Positions 16,635 to 25,901 of a DNA stretch of 64,000 nt are shown piece by piece. The first letter of the stretch is position 1. Each line of letters begins with the position of its first letter. The notes beneath the pieces are model-generated. The model worked only from the letters and a program-made list of their open reading frames with translations, had not been told where the DNA came from and searched no databases. Both the position numbers and the translations under genes were made by a program. The DNA lies in assembly GCA_041912595.1 (NCBI GenBank), contig JAYRMR010000013.1, positions 34,969 through 98,968 on the forward strand. The letters are read 5' to 3'. This DNA comes from Roseateles_B sp041912595. Lineage in GTDB: Bacteria; Pseudomonadota; Gammaproteobacteria; Burkholderiales; Burkholderiaceae_C.

Positions 16635-17332
16635 GGCGCCCGCCCGATCACCGCCACCTGCACGTCCGCCCGCCAGCGGAAGCCCAGGCTCTCGTACAGG
16701 GCGATCGCGGCGGTATTGCTCCGCCAGGCATGCAGAAACGGGCGCTCGCCGCGCGCCTCGATCTGCCGGGCCACCGCCGCGGACAGCTGCCGCGCCAGCC
16801 CCCGGCCGCGGAAGTCGGGGTGGGTGCAGACGCCGCTGACTTCCGTGTGCCCGTCGAGGCGCATGCGCTCGCCCGCCATCGCGGCCAGCCGGCCGTCGAT
16901 GCGCACCCCGAGGAAGCGGCCCATGCGATGCGTCTGGGCGAGGAAGGGGCCGGGCTGGGTGAGCTCGGCGAGCGCAAGCATCTCGGCGGCATCGGCCTCC
17001 CCGAGCGCCTGCAGACCGGGCGGTGCGGGCTCGTCCTGCAGCGAGCGGGTGGCCAGCATCTGGACGCCCGCGGCCTCCTTGAGCGCCACGGCGCCCGGCG
17101 GCAGGCAGATCGCCGGCACCTGCAGCAGGTACAGGGTGCCCGTCGGCGGCTGCAGCGCGGCCAACGCCTGCAGGGCCGGCGGGCTGTCGTCGGCGGCGGC
17201 CGCGAAGAGGTGGATCGCCGGCTGGTAGCGGCGCGCCAGGGCACCGCCGAGGGCCAGGTCTTGCTGGGGTCCCATCAGGCTGTGCCAGACGGGCCGATCC
17301 AGCGGATGCTCGGCAGACGGAGACGAGGACAT
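16631..17332 (-). CDS. GNAT-family N-acetyltransferase (FR47-like)
   Basis: A 233-residue protein whose C-terminal half carries the GNAT fold: EVSGVCTHPDFRGRGLARQLSAAVARQI (acetyl-CoA loop R-G-R-G-L-A) and FLHAWRSNTAAIALYESLGFRWR. This is the FR47/YjcK-like layout of predicted acetyltransferases. It forms a two-gene unit with the membrane protein downstream. Substrate unknown. Confidence 0.87.
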   Translation of the reverse strand: MSSSPSAEHPLDRPVWHSLMGPQQDLALGGALARRYQPAIHLFAAAADDSPPALQALAALQPPTGTLYLLQVPAICLPPGAVALKEAAGVQMLATRSLQDEPAPPGLQALGEADAAEMLALAELTQPGPFLAQTHRMGRFLGVRIDGRLAAMAGERMRLDGHTEVSGVCTHPDFRGRGLARQLSAAVARQIEARGERPFLHAWRSNTAAIALYESLGFRWRADVQVAVIGRAP

Positions 17333-17422
17333 GCGGCGAGGCTCCAGAGGTGGCGGTCTGCGCCGCAGCCTAGCAGAGCGCGACGCAACCGGCCCTGGAG
17401 CCAGCCCGGGGCGGGGCGCGTT

Positions 17423-20400
17423 TCAGCTGCCGAGCCGGTCCCGGCTGCGCCGCACGGCCAGGCCGGCAGGCGGCTGGCCCAGCCACCAGTCCTTGGGCAG
17501 GCGCATCGGCGTCAGGCCATCGGCCCGCTCGACGCCGACGTGGCCGTCGCGCCCCTGCGCCTTGGCGGCGTAGAGCGCCACATCGGTGAGGGCCAGCGTG
17601 GCGGCCCAGTCCCAGGCCCGCGGCTGCCGCGGATCCAGCGGGAAGGCGCACCAGCCCAGCGACACGGTCACGGGGATCTGCCGGCCGTCGCCGATGTCGA
17701 AGGGGCGCTCGCGCATGACGGCGCAGGCGCGCTCGGCGAGCTCGGCGGCCTTGGCCCGGCTGCTGTCGCGCACGACGACGAGCACCTCCTCGCCGCCCCA
17801 GCGCACGAGCGAGTCCGTGCCCCGGAAGACGCGGCGCAGGCGCTCGGCCAGCTGCACGAGCACCGCATCGCCGGCCCCGTGGCCGTAGATGTCGTTCACG
17901 CGCTTGAAGTAGTCGAGGTCCAGCAGCATCAGCAGTAAGTCGCTGTCCGGGCCCGGCTCGACGCCCTCGGTCTCGAAGCGGCGCAGGCACAGGTTGAGGT
18001 CGTCCTGCAGGCGCAGGGCCAGGTAGCGGCGGTTGCGCAGGCCGGTCAGCGTGTCGGTGAGGCTGGCCTCGCGCAGCTCCGAGGTGCGGGCATCCACCAG
18101 GGCGCGCAGCTCGACCTCGCGGTGGCGCAGCCGGCGCGTGCGCCACTGCACAAAGCCCCAGAAGGACAGCAGCACCAGCACACCGGCGCCGGCCCGCGCC
18201 CACCACGTCTGCCACCAGGCCGGCAGCAGCTCGAGGGGCAGGTCCAGCGTGCCGACGAGCCCTGGGCCCTGCACCGGCGTCGCGCGCACCTGCAGCACGT
18301 AGCGGCCCGGCTTGAGCGGCCCGAAGCTGGGGCTGCGGGCGCTGGCGTCCACGCGGGTCCAGTCGGCATCCTGACCCTGCAGGCGGTACTGGTAGCGCAG
18401 GCGCTGCGGGTCGGCGTAGTCCAGCCCCGCGAACTCGACGGTCAGCGTCCGCAGGTCCGGCTTCAGCACCAGGCCGTCCTGCAGGCGCTCGGGGTGGTAG
18501 GGCTGGCCGTTGACCCGCAGACCGCTGATGACCATGGGCAGCGAGCCCTGGGCCGGCGCATAGGCCTCCGGCTGGATGCGCAGCAGGCCGCGGCTGCCGC
18601 CGAAGAGCAGCCCGCCGCCCGGCAGCTCGCAGGAGGCGAAGAACCAGAAGCTGCCGAAGAAGGCGCCCTCCGCAGGGCCGAAGGCGTCGATACGGTCGGC
18701 GCGCGGGTCATAGACGTAGAGCTGACTCCAGATGCGGCCCTGCGCGTCCTCGTGCAGATTGCCGCCGAACACGCCGTCGAGCTCGTGCCGCTCGCTGATG
18801 CGCTCGAAGCGCGAGCGGCCCTGGGCATCCAGGCCGACGCGGCGGTGCAGGCCGCTCACGGGGGTGTCCACCCACAGCGTGCCATCGCGCGCCCACAGCA
18901 GGCCCATCACGATGGGGCTGCCCAGCGATGCCTCGGGCGCCTGCGCCAGCCGCTGCAGGCCCTGCGGCCCTTCGGCAAACAGGCCCTGCTGCCCGCCGAC
19001 CCACAGCGCCCGGCGGCCCGGCTCCTCGCGCAGTGCATAGATGCCGCCCTGCAGCGCCTCGCCTCCGGCCAGGGTCACGCGCTCCAGCCCGGCGGCCTGC
19101 GGCGACGCGAGGCGGTACAGCCCTTCCTGCATGCCCAGCCACACCTCGCCCGTCGAGCGGATCAGCAGCTGCTGCGCCCGCCCGCCGTCCAGCGGCCAGT
19201 CCCGCAGCAGGCGGCCCTCCGCGGTGCGATGCTCCAGCCGGCCGGCCGAGGCCAGCCAGACGCTGCCGTCCGGCGCCTGGTTCAGGGACTCCACCACGCC
19301 GCTGCGCTCCCGGGGCCAGACGCCCCGCGTCGCCAGCGACTGCCCGGGGCGGCCATCGAGCCGCGCGACCGGGCCGAGCTGCGTGGGCGCCAGGATCTCG
19401 CCGTTCTGCAGGCGCAGCAGGGCGCGCACGTCCGCCTCGCGCAGCGGGCTGTCCGGGGTCGTGTCCGGGCCGCGCACCGCCAGGGCGGGATGCCCCTGGT
19501 GGCGCTGCAGGCCCAGGCCGTAGCCGCTCACCCACATCACGCCCCACTGGTCGCGCAAGAGGCCGCTGATGTCATTGCCGGCCAGACCGCGCAGATGCCG
19601 CGGGTCGTGGCGCAGCCAGGTCTCGATGCTGCCGCGGTTCGGATCCACCCACAGCAGCCCCGCCTTGCCGCCGACCCAGATGCGGCCGTCCTCGGCCTGC
19701 GCCAGCGCCTGGATCGGCGCCTTCAGGTCCTGCACCCAGCGCAGCTGGCCCTGCTCGACCACGCCCAGGCGCCCGTCCTGCGTGCCGAACCACAGGCGGC
19801 CGTCGCGGTCCTCGGCGAGCGCGAGCACCGTGCCCTCGTCCCGCCCGCCCGGCAGCGGCACCGTCACCCAGGCGTCGCCCTGGCGGCGCGCCAGACCCCG
19901 CCAGTGCCCGGCCCAGACCGTGCCGTCCCGTGTGATGGCGAGTGCCGTCACGCGCGGCTCCGGCTCGCCCTTGAATCGCAGGTCCTGGCGCTCGAAGCGC
20001 TGCTGCTGCGGAAGATAGTGCTGCAGGCCCTGGCCCACCGTGCCCATCCAGACGCTGCCATCCGGGGCCTCGGCCAGCGCCCGGATCGGCGCATGGGCGC
20101 GCCCCTGCCCCTGGGCGCTGCCCAGCGGATGCAGGCGGTCCTGCTGCGGGTCATAGACCATCAGCCCCTGGAACTCGGTGCCGATCCACATGCGCCCGTC
20201 ACGGGACGCGGCCAGCGCGCGCACCCAGCCCAGGTTGCGCTCGGCCGTGGTGTGGCCGTCCTGCTCGATGGGGCGCAGCCGGTAGCCGTCGTAGCGGGCC
20301 AGCCCCTTGACCGTCGCCACCCAGATGAAGCCGGCGCGGTCCTGTGCCAGCGTGGGCACGGAGTTCTGAGGCACCTCGATGCTGCGGAACTGCGCGTCAA

Positions 20401-20500
20401 GCACCTCCCCCGCGAAAGCGGGCGAGGCCAGCAGACCGGTCCCCTGAAGGCCCATCCACAGGAACAGCAGCGCGGACAGGCGCAGAACAGCTCGGTGCAT
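17423..20500 (-). CDS. Periplasmic propeller sensor / diguanylate cyclase (GGDEF)
   Basis: A 1025-residue membrane sensor. After a signal or anchor segment (LSALLFLWMGLQGTGLLASPAFA) come two-component-regulator propeller repeats (FIWVATVKGLARYDGYRL; MWIGTEFQGLMVYD; VWMGTVGQGLQHY), then a Y_Y_Y domain (LTVEFAGLDYADPQRLRYQYRLQG). One transmembrane helix (GAGVLVLLSFWGFVQW) and a cytoplasmic GGDEF domain with intact RWGGEEVLVVV motif follow. GGEEF-type sites make cyclic-di-GMP from two GTP. It probably converts an external polysaccharide or small-molecule signal into c-di-GMP. The start MHRAVLRLS was preferred to a much longer upstream frame with no domain content. Confidence 0.92.
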   Translation of the reverse strand: MHRAVLRLSALLFLWMGLQGTGLLASPAFAGEVLDAQFRSIEVPQNSVPTLAQDRAGFIWVATVKGLARYDGYRLRPIEQDGHTTAERNLGWVRALAASRDGRMWIGTEFQGLMVYDPQQDRLHPLGSAQGQGRAHAPIRALAEAPDGSVWMGTVGQGLQHYLPQQQRFERQDLRFKGEPEPRVTALAITRDGTVWAGHWRGLARRQGDAWVTVPLPGGRDEGTVLALAEDRDGRLWFGTQDGRLGVVEQGQLRWVQDLKAPIQALAQAEDGRIWVGGKAGLLWVDPNRGSIETWLRHDPRHLRGLAGNDISGLLRDQWGVMWVSGYGLGLQRHQGHPALAVRGPDTTPDSPLREADVRALLRLQNGEILAPTQLGPVARLDGRPGQSLATRGVWPRERSGVVESLNQAPDGSVWLASAGRLEHRTAEGRLLRDWPLDGGRAQQLLIRSTGEVWLGMQEGLYRLASPQAAGLERVTLAGGEALQGGIYALREEPGRRALWVGGQQGLFAEGPQGLQRLAQAPEASLGSPIVMGLLWARDGTLWVDTPVSGLHRRVGLDAQGRSRFERISERHELDGVFGGNLHEDAQGRIWSQLYVYDPRADRIDAFGPAEGAFFGSFWFFASCELPGGGLLFGGSRGLLRIQPEAYAPAQGSLPMVISGLRVNGQPYHPERLQDGLVLKPDLRTLTVEFAGLDYADPQRLRYQYRLQGQDADWTRVDASARSPSFGPLKPGRYVLQVRATPVQGPGLVGTLDLPLELLPAWWQTWWARAGAGVLVLLSFWGFVQWRTRRLRHREVELRALVDARTSELREASLTDTLTGLRNRRYLALRLQDDLNLCLRRFETEGVEPGPDSDLLLMLLDLDYFKRVNDIYGHGAGDAVLVQLAERLRRVFRGTDSLVRWGGEEVLVVVRDSSRAKAAELAERACAVMRERPFDIGDGRQIPVTVSLGWCAFPLDPRQPRAWDWAATLALTDVALYAAKAQGRDGHVGVERADGLTPMRLPKDWWLGQPPAGLAVRRSRDRLGS

Positions 20501-20694
20501 GGGGGCGGATGATAAGCAAGCGACGTGGCCGGCGCCGGCGCGCGCCCGATTGCCCTGCGAAGAATTCCGCGGGACGGCGGGGCGGCCCGGCCGGCCGGCG
20601 CGGGCAGGGTCGCTCTTCGCACGGGCTTGTCCGGGATTCGCACAGATCGGCTGCCGGGCGCGGCGCCCGGAGCGGCCGGCGCTCACACCGGGAT

Positions 20695-23157
20695 TCAGCG
20701 CCCGAGCAGCTTCATCAGCAGCCACAGCGGCAGGCCGGCATACAGCAGCGCCAGGCCGGCCTGCTCGAGGCCCAGCCGCAGCCGCAGGGCGGCCTGAGGC
20801 TGCCACCACAGGCCGAGCCACGCCCCGCCCTCGATCAGCAGGCGCAGCACCGCCGCCGTCACCGCCACCCCGAGCGCCCAGGCCGCCCACCACAGCGCGA
20901 AGGCGCGCAGATAGGCCACGAGACCGTAGCTGTAGAGCTCGCCCAGGAAGCCGCCGTAGGCGATGTGCTGGTGCAGGGCGAAGGCCGGCAGGGCCAGCAC
21001 CAGCGGCAGCAGCACGAACTTCCACAGCGGCCGCGCCAGCCGCAGCCGGGGACGCCACTGGCGAGCCCAGGCGTACCAGTCCGCCCGGCTGCGCTCGCGC
21101 GGGGGCGTTGCGGGCGCGCCGGCCCGCGCGGCCTCCAGCGCCTCCTGCAAGGCCTGGGGCCGGGCCGTCACCAGGTGCCAGGTCTTGCCTTCGGCCGACG
21201 ACAGCGTCAGGCCCGGCCCCGGCCAGGGCAGGCGCCACACGTCCAGGCCCTGCAGCGCGCCCAGCGGCTCGCCCTGCGCGGGCGTTCCGCGGCCCCGGAT
21301 TTCCAGCCACTCCCCGGCGAGACGCAGCTCGGCGGCCCACGCGGCCAGCAGCAGCCCCGCCGCGAGCTCCGGCGCCACGACGAGCGCCCCAAAGAGTCGC
21401 AGCTGCTGCAGGCCCTGGCTGCGGAAGCCCTCGTCGAGCCCCCAGGCCAGGCCCAGCCCGAGCAGGCTCAGGCGGGCGATCCCGCGCAGGGCCGCCAGCG
21501 GCCAGCGCAGGCCGGCGGGCAGAACGCGCACCCGCACCGGCCAGGCGAAGGACGGCACCACGGGGGCCGCCGGCAGCACGCGACGCAGCAGCACCGCGGC
21601 GCCCAGCAGGGCGAGCAGCAAGGTGCTCGCGGCGCCGACCCAGTCGCCCCAGCGCACCATCAGCGTCGGCGCGGCCTCGGGCACCGGCAGCGCGCCGACC
21701 ACCAGCGTGCGCTGGCCGAAGTCCCCCCGCGCATGCACCGTGCCGCGCGCGTCGATGACGGCGCTGTAGCCATTGGTCGTCACGCGGAACTGGGGCAGAC
21801 CGGTCTCGATGCTGCGAAAGGCCGCCGCGGCCTCGTGGAGCCGGGCGCCGAGCGGATCGGCGCTGAACCAGGCGTCGTTGGACATCGTCAGCATCGCCCG
21901 CGCCCCGAGCCGCGCGCCGGCGAGCGCCAGGGCGCTGTCCGTGTCGTCGCGACAGATCAGCGGCTGCACGGGCACCTCGCGCCCGTCCCGCAGGCGCAGC
22001 GGGAAGACGCGCGCCCCGCTGCCCGGCTGCCAGCGCCCCGCCCAGGGCAGCCAGCGCTGCAGCAGCGGCCCATCCAGCCAGGCGGGCACGGACTCGGTGA
22101 AGGGGAAGAGCCGCGTCTTGCGATACATGCCGAGCAGGCCCTGCTGCGGCTGGACGAAGGCGGCGGCGTTGTACTCGCCCGCGCCGTCACGGTCGTAGGT
22201 GCCGAAGACAAAGGGCACGCCGGCGGCGTTGACGATGGAGACGATCTCCTGGTCCATCTGCGCCCCGGCCTCGCTCTTGGGCTGGCCGAAGGTCGTGGGA
22301 TAGATCGTCTCGGACCACAGCACGGCGTTGGCGCGCTGGCGCTCGACGGCGTCGTAGCTCATGGCGTAGTGCGTGTCGAGCACCTCGCGGACCACGGCAT
22401 AGCTGCCCTGCGCCTCGCGGCGGCGCTCGTAGTCGGCGATATTGGCCTGCACGAGGCCCACGCGCAGCAGGGGCGTGCCCGCCGCCAGGGCGGGTGCCTC
22501 GCGCTGGCTGCCATAGAGAACGGCCGCCAGCGGCAGCAGCAGCGCGATCGCGGCCGGACCGGCCAGCGCGCGCACCTGCAGGCGACGGGGGGCCGAGCGC
22601 TGGCTCAGGCCGTGAGCCAGCAGCGCGGCGAGCGCCTCGTTGACCAGCAGCAGCAGCAAGGTCAGCCCGGCGGCGCCGCCCAGCGCGGCGGCCTGGCGCA
22701 GCTGCGCGGCGGGGTAGAGCCCGTGGCCGAGCGTGTCGCCCAGGACCTTGGGCACCGCCCATTCCACGCTGACCCAGGTGGCCGAGGCCACCACCGCCCG
22801 CAGCACCGGACGCGCGCCGAAGCCCTGACGCACGAGCGCCCAGGCCAGCAGCTGCGGCTGCAGCAGCGGTGCGATCAGCAGCAGCACGAGCCAGCCCACC
22901 GGCTGCGGCCATTGGGCGTAGTGCGCCATGGCCGTGCCGAACCAGCCGTAGCCGGCCAGGGCGAGCGCCAGGCACAGGAGCCAGGCCCGCAGCAGGCGGC
23001 GGCCCCAGGTCGCGGGCGTGTCCAGCCACATCAGCCACGGAAGCAGGGCCACGAAGCCCAGCCACCACTGCCCGCGGGCATAGAGCGCCAGCAGCAGGGC
23101 GCCACCGCCCAGCATCGCGCTCGCGCGGAGGCCGGGCCTCGTCAGGAAAGCAGTCAT
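20695..23157 (-). CDS. Apolipoprotein N-acyltransferase-like protein with C-terminal membrane extension
   Basis: An 820-residue protein. Residues 1-530 follow Lnt: six N-terminal membrane helices, then a nitrilase domain with Glu283 (WSETIYP), Lys347 (YRKTRLFPF) and Cys402 (LICRDD), the catalytic triad for moving an acyl chain to the N-terminus of lipoproteins. The Lnt phrases SNDAWF and TTNGYSAVID are present. Residues ~531-820 are an extra, partly membrane-embedded domain absent from ordinary ~510-residue Lnt proteins. The residues after the nucleophile are RDD instead of the usual YE. It could be a second, specialised Lnt paralogue. Confidence 0.85.
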   Translation of the reverse strand: MTAFLTRPGLRASAMLGGGALLLALYARGQWWLGFVALLPWLMWLDTPATWGRRLLRAWLLCLALALAGYGWFGTAMAHYAQWPQPVGWLVLLLIAPLLQPQLLAWALVRQGFGARPVLRAVVASATWVSVEWAVPKVLGDTLGHGLYPAAQLRQAAALGGAAGLTLLLLLVNEALAALLAHGLSQRSAPRRLQVRALAGPAAIALLLPLAAVLYGSQREAPALAAGTPLLRVGLVQANIADYERRREAQGSYAVVREVLDTHYAMSYDAVERQRANAVLWSETIYPTTFGQPKSEAGAQMDQEIVSIVNAAGVPFVFGTYDRDGAGEYNAAAFVQPQQGLLGMYRKTRLFPFTESVPAWLDGPLLQRWLPWAGRWQPGSGARVFPLRLRDGREVPVQPLICRDDTDSALALAGARLGARAMLTMSNDAWFSADPLGARLHEAAAAFRSIETGLPQFRVTTNGYSAVIDARGTVHARGDFGQRTLVVGALPVPEAAPTLMVRWGDWVGAASTLLLALLGAAVLLRRVLPAAPVVPSFAWPVRVRVLPAGLRWPLAALRGIARLSLLGLGLAWGLDEGFRSQGLQQLRLFGALVVAPELAAGLLLAAWAAELRLAGEWLEIRGRGTPAQGEPLGALQGLDVWRLPWPGPGLTLSSAEGKTWHLVTARPQALQEALEAARAGAPATPPRERSRADWYAWARQWRPRLRLARPLWKFVLLPLVLALPAFALHQHIAYGGFLGELYSYGLVAYLRAFALWWAAWALGVAVTAAVLRLLIEGGAWLGLWWQPQAALRLRLGLEQAGLALLYAGLPLWLLMKLLGR

Positions 23158-23180
23158 GGAGATCCGAAGAAGGGAAAGGT

Positions 23181-23807
23181 TCAGGGCGCGCCCGCGGCGT
23201 CGGCGCCCGGCTCCTGCGGCCGGGGAATCACGACGTAGCGGATGGGGAAGCCCGCCGGGGCGAGCGCCGGTGTCACCACGCGGTCGGCCGGCACCGCCAG
23301 CGGGCGACCGGCGGCATCCCGCGGCGGCTGGTCGGGCGAGAACATCAGGATGGCCTCGATGCGCTGGCCGTCGTCGGTGGCCTGGTGGTGCCGCACATAG
23401 CCGGGCGGCAGCACGTAGTCCTCGGGCACGGCCAGGCCCACGACGGGCGGGCGCGTGCCGGGCGGCTGGAAGGCGCCCAGGCCCGTGCGCACGCCGGCCT
23501 TGTGCAGACGCTCGATCACCTCGCGCATGGACGGCGCGGTGCCGGGGGGCACATGGTCGGCGAGGTCATCACTCGCCGCGGCGCCCGTCGTGCCGACCAT
23601 CAGCCAGGGATGCGGCGCGGCACCGGACGCCGCCGCGCTGGCGCTCGCCGTCACCGCGGTCGCACCGGCCGAGGGCGCCCCGCCCGCCGACGCCGCCGGC
23701 ATCGCCACGGGCGTGGGGTCGTCCGGCGGCCACAGCAGCGCCAGGCCCGCCGCGAGGCACAGCAGTGCCGTCGCGACGTAGCCCAGCGTGGCCAGGCGCG
23801 GTTTCAT
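23181..23807 (-). CDS. Exported or membrane-anchored protein of unknown function
   Basis: A 208-residue protein with one N-terminal hydrophobic segment (LGYVATALLCLAAGLALLW). An Ala/Ser/Gly-rich stretch follows, then a compact domain (HPWLMVGTTGAAASDDLADHVPPGTAPSM...). No family recognised. It lies 23 bp upstream of the Lnt-like gene on the same strand and 28 bp downstream of the esterase gene, so the three may form one operon. Confidence 0.68.
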   Translation of the reverse strand: MKPRLATLGYVATALLCLAAGLALLWPPDDPTPVAMPAASAGGAPSAGATAVTASASAAASGAAPHPWLMVGTTGAAASDDLADHVPPGTAPSMREVIERLHKAGVRTGLGAFQPPGTRPPVVGLAVPEDYVLPPGYVRHHQATDDGQRIEAILMFSPDQPPRDAAGRPLAVPADRVVTPALAPAGFPIRYVVIPRPQEPGADAAGAP

Positions 23808-23835
23808 GACGGGGACCCGCCGAGGCCGCAGCGCC

Positions 23836-24951
23836 TCAGGGCGCCGCCGGGTTCGAGACCGACAGGGCCCAGCCCATGCGCTCGTGCCCGTACTGGTTCC
23901 AGATCGGGTTCTTGCCGCCCGTGAAGCTGGTGTAGCGCGGCGCGCCCGAGCCCGTGCTGCCGCCGAAGAGGCCGGCCGTCACCGTGCCGCCGTTGTAGGT
24001 CGGGTGGGTGTCATCGGACTGGATGTAGTCGTAGCTGCTGCTGGCCGAGACGAAGTGCGTGTTGGCATCGCGCAGGGTGCTGCGGTACGTCGAGGTGATG
24101 CGGGTCACGTACGCCGCCTCGGTGTCGCCGGCCACATAGCGGATGGCGTCGGAGTCGATCTGGCCATCGCCGTTGCTGTCGTAGTCCGCGGCCATGTACT
24201 GCGCGAAGTTGTCGGCGCAGCGGAAGCCCTTCTGGCGGGCGTACTCGCACATCCAGTAGTTCATCTTCGTCAGCGCCGGCAGGAACTTGTCGCGCAGGTT
24301 GACGGTCGCACCGGTGCCGGCGTCCTTGCAGCTGCTCTGCACGTTGTCGGCCGCGTAGCCGGGGTAGTGCAGGTTGGAGATGATCTTGAGCTTGGTGCCG
24401 GCGTAGGCATTGGCGTTGATGTAGTCCATCGCCTTGGCCACATAGGTCTTGCAGCTGGCCAGGGCGTTGTCCAGCACGCTGTAGTCGCAGGTGCCGCTCT
24501 GGCCCTTGAAGGCGGTGCGGGCCTGCAGACCGTCGTTGCCGCACATCTCGAAGGTGACGACGCGCGTGCTGCTGGCCTGCATGTAGCTGGCCTCGCCGAC
24601 GATCTTGTTGTTGTAGACGTCCGAGGCCACGGCGCCGGACTTGGCGCGGCGCACGCTCTCGATGTCGGCGTTCCACAGCGCGGAGAGGTACTCGGCATCC
24701 ACCGTGGGCGCCGAGTACTTGGCCGCGTTCAGCGTCGAGCCGTTGTAGCCGGCGTAGATCGAGTCACCGTAGGCCACGACGCGGTACTTCGTCGTGGTCC
24801 CGGCGCGGTCGATGGTCCAGGACACGTTCTGGTTGAGCGTGCTGGCCGTGGCGGGGAGCACGCTGGCGGCCAGGGCCAGGGCCGTGGCGCAGCGGACCAG
24901 GGCGCGGCGCGGCGTGCGCTGGCCCAGGAGGATGGACGAGAACTTGTTCAT
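23836..24951 (-). CDS. Secreted SGNH/GDSL-type hydrolase
   Basis: A 371-residue esterase-like protein. A signal peptide (CATALALAASVLPATAS) is followed by block I with the nucleophile serine (VAYGDSIYAGY), a Gly-x-Asn-Asp block (EMCGNDGL) and the catalytic Asp-x-x-His (DDTHPTYNG). It should hydrolyse esters outside the cell or in the periplasm; the substrate is unknown. The GGAGAC ribosome-binding site in the leader supports the ATG at 24951. Several Cys residues suggest disulfides. Confidence 0.9.
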   Translation of the reverse strand: MNKFSSILLGQRTPRRALVRCATALALAASVLPATASTLNQNVSWTIDRAGTTTKYRVVAYGDSIYAGYNGSTLNAAKYSAPTVDAEYLSALWNADIESVRRAKSGAVASDVYNNKIVGEASYMQASSTRVVTFEMCGNDGLQARTAFKGQSGTCDYSVLDNALASCKTYVAKAMDYINANAYAGTKLKIISNLHYPGYAADNVQSSCKDAGTGATVNLRDKFLPALTKMNYWMCEYARQKGFRCADNFAQYMAADYDSNGDGQIDSDAIRYVAGDTEAAYVTRITSTYRSTLRDANTHFVSASSSYDYIQSDDTHPTYNGGTVTAGLFGGSTGSGAPRYTSFTGGKNPIWNQYGHERMGWALSVSNPAAP

Positions 24952-25223
24952 GCTTGTCTCCGTTGGGGGTGAGAGTCGTCGGCAAGTCGTGCACGCGAAT
25001 CCACAGGCTGTCTTGTTGCAGCTCGTTGCACGATCCGGCAAAAGCCGGCGGGGCTCCACCCCAGCAAACCCTAGGGCGCGGGGTCCGCCTGTGTCAGCGT
25101 GGGCCACGGCTGTCCCGCAGGTGACAATGCCGCCGCACGCGCTCGCGCCGCGCGCCTCTGCACGCGACGTCCATTCCCGGGCAAGATCCTGCCCGAGCCG
25201 CCCATGACCTTGCCCTCACGCCC

Positions 25224-25901
25224 ATGATCTCGCCCTCTCCCGCCCGCTGCCGGCCCCTCGGCGAGCGGGCCGTGCAGCTGGACTTTCCCGGCCAGTCGCC
25301 GAGCCTCGCGCTGCAGCAGTCGCTGTGGTGTCTGCGCGACCAATTGCTGGCGGCGGGCGACGTCCTCGACTGCGTGCCGGGCATGGGCAATCTCACCTGG
25401 ATCTTCGACCCCGACCGCCTCGACAGCACGGAGGCCGCCGAGCGCCTGCTGCGGCACTGGCAGACGGTCCAGGAGCGCCCGGCCCCGGCGCCCGGCGAGG
25501 GACGGCTCGTGGAGGTCCCGGTGCACTACGGCGGCGAGGCCGGTCCGGACCTCGCGGACGTGGCGGCGCACCACGGCCTCGCGCCGCGCGAGCTGGTGCG
25601 CCTGCACAGCGAGGCGGCGTACCGGGTCTTCTTCCTGGGATTCCTGCCGGGCTTTGCCTATCTGGACGGCCTGCCGCCGGCGCTGCACACGCCCCGGCGC
25701 GCGACGCCGCGCACGGCGGTGCCGGCCGGGTCCGTGGGCATCGGCGGCGCGCAGACCGGCATCTATCCCAGCGCCAGCCCCGGCGGCTGGCAGCTGATCG
25801 GCCGGACCTCGCTGCCGCTGTTCGATGCCGGCGCCGAGCCTCCGACGCTGCTGCAGCCAGGCGACCGCCTGCGATTCGTGGTGGAGCGCTGCGATGGCTG
25901 A
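25224..25901 (+). CDS. pxpB: 5-oxoprolinase subunit PxpB
   Basis: A 225-residue homologue of KipI/PxpB. Typical phrases are YRVFFLGFLPGFAYLDGLP, TPRRATPRTAVPAGSVGIGGAQTGIYPSASPGGWQLIGRT. With PxpC and PxpA it forms the prokaryotic ATP-dependent 5-oxoprolinase that opens 5-oxoproline (pyroglutamate) to glutamate. It is the first gene of a six-gene operon; its end overlaps pxpC by 8 bp. Confidence 0.95.
   Translation: MISPSPARCRPLGERAVQLDFPGQSPSLALQQSLWCLRDQLLAAGDVLDCVPGMGNLTWIFDPDRLDSTEAAERLLRHWQTVQERPAPAPGEGRLVEVPVHYGGEAGPDLADVAAHHGLAPRELVRLHSEAAYRVFFLGFLPGFAYLDGLPPALHTPRRATPRTAVPAGSVGIGGAQTGIYPSASPGGWQLIGRTSLPLFDAGAEPPTLLQPGDRLRFVVERCDG

Noticed and set aside
20501..21340. N-terminal extension of the GGDEF sensor
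   Set aside because: The frame stays open upstream but would overlap the Lnt-like gene and lacks protein-like content; the ATG at 20500 begins a good signal/anchor segment.
20344..23238. A 964-codon plus-strand frame opposite the Lnt-like gene
   Set aside because: Low-complexity Gln/Arg/Gly composition and no motif; the minus strand has Lnt signatures. It also spans the end of a different gene.
24952..25223. Second riboswitch upstream of the SGNH hydrolase
   Set aside because: There are GC-rich hairpins (GGGGTGGAGCCCC and GCCGGCTTTTGCCGGC-like), but the GEMM core blocks GGCAAACC and GACGCAAAGCC are absent and no other class matched.
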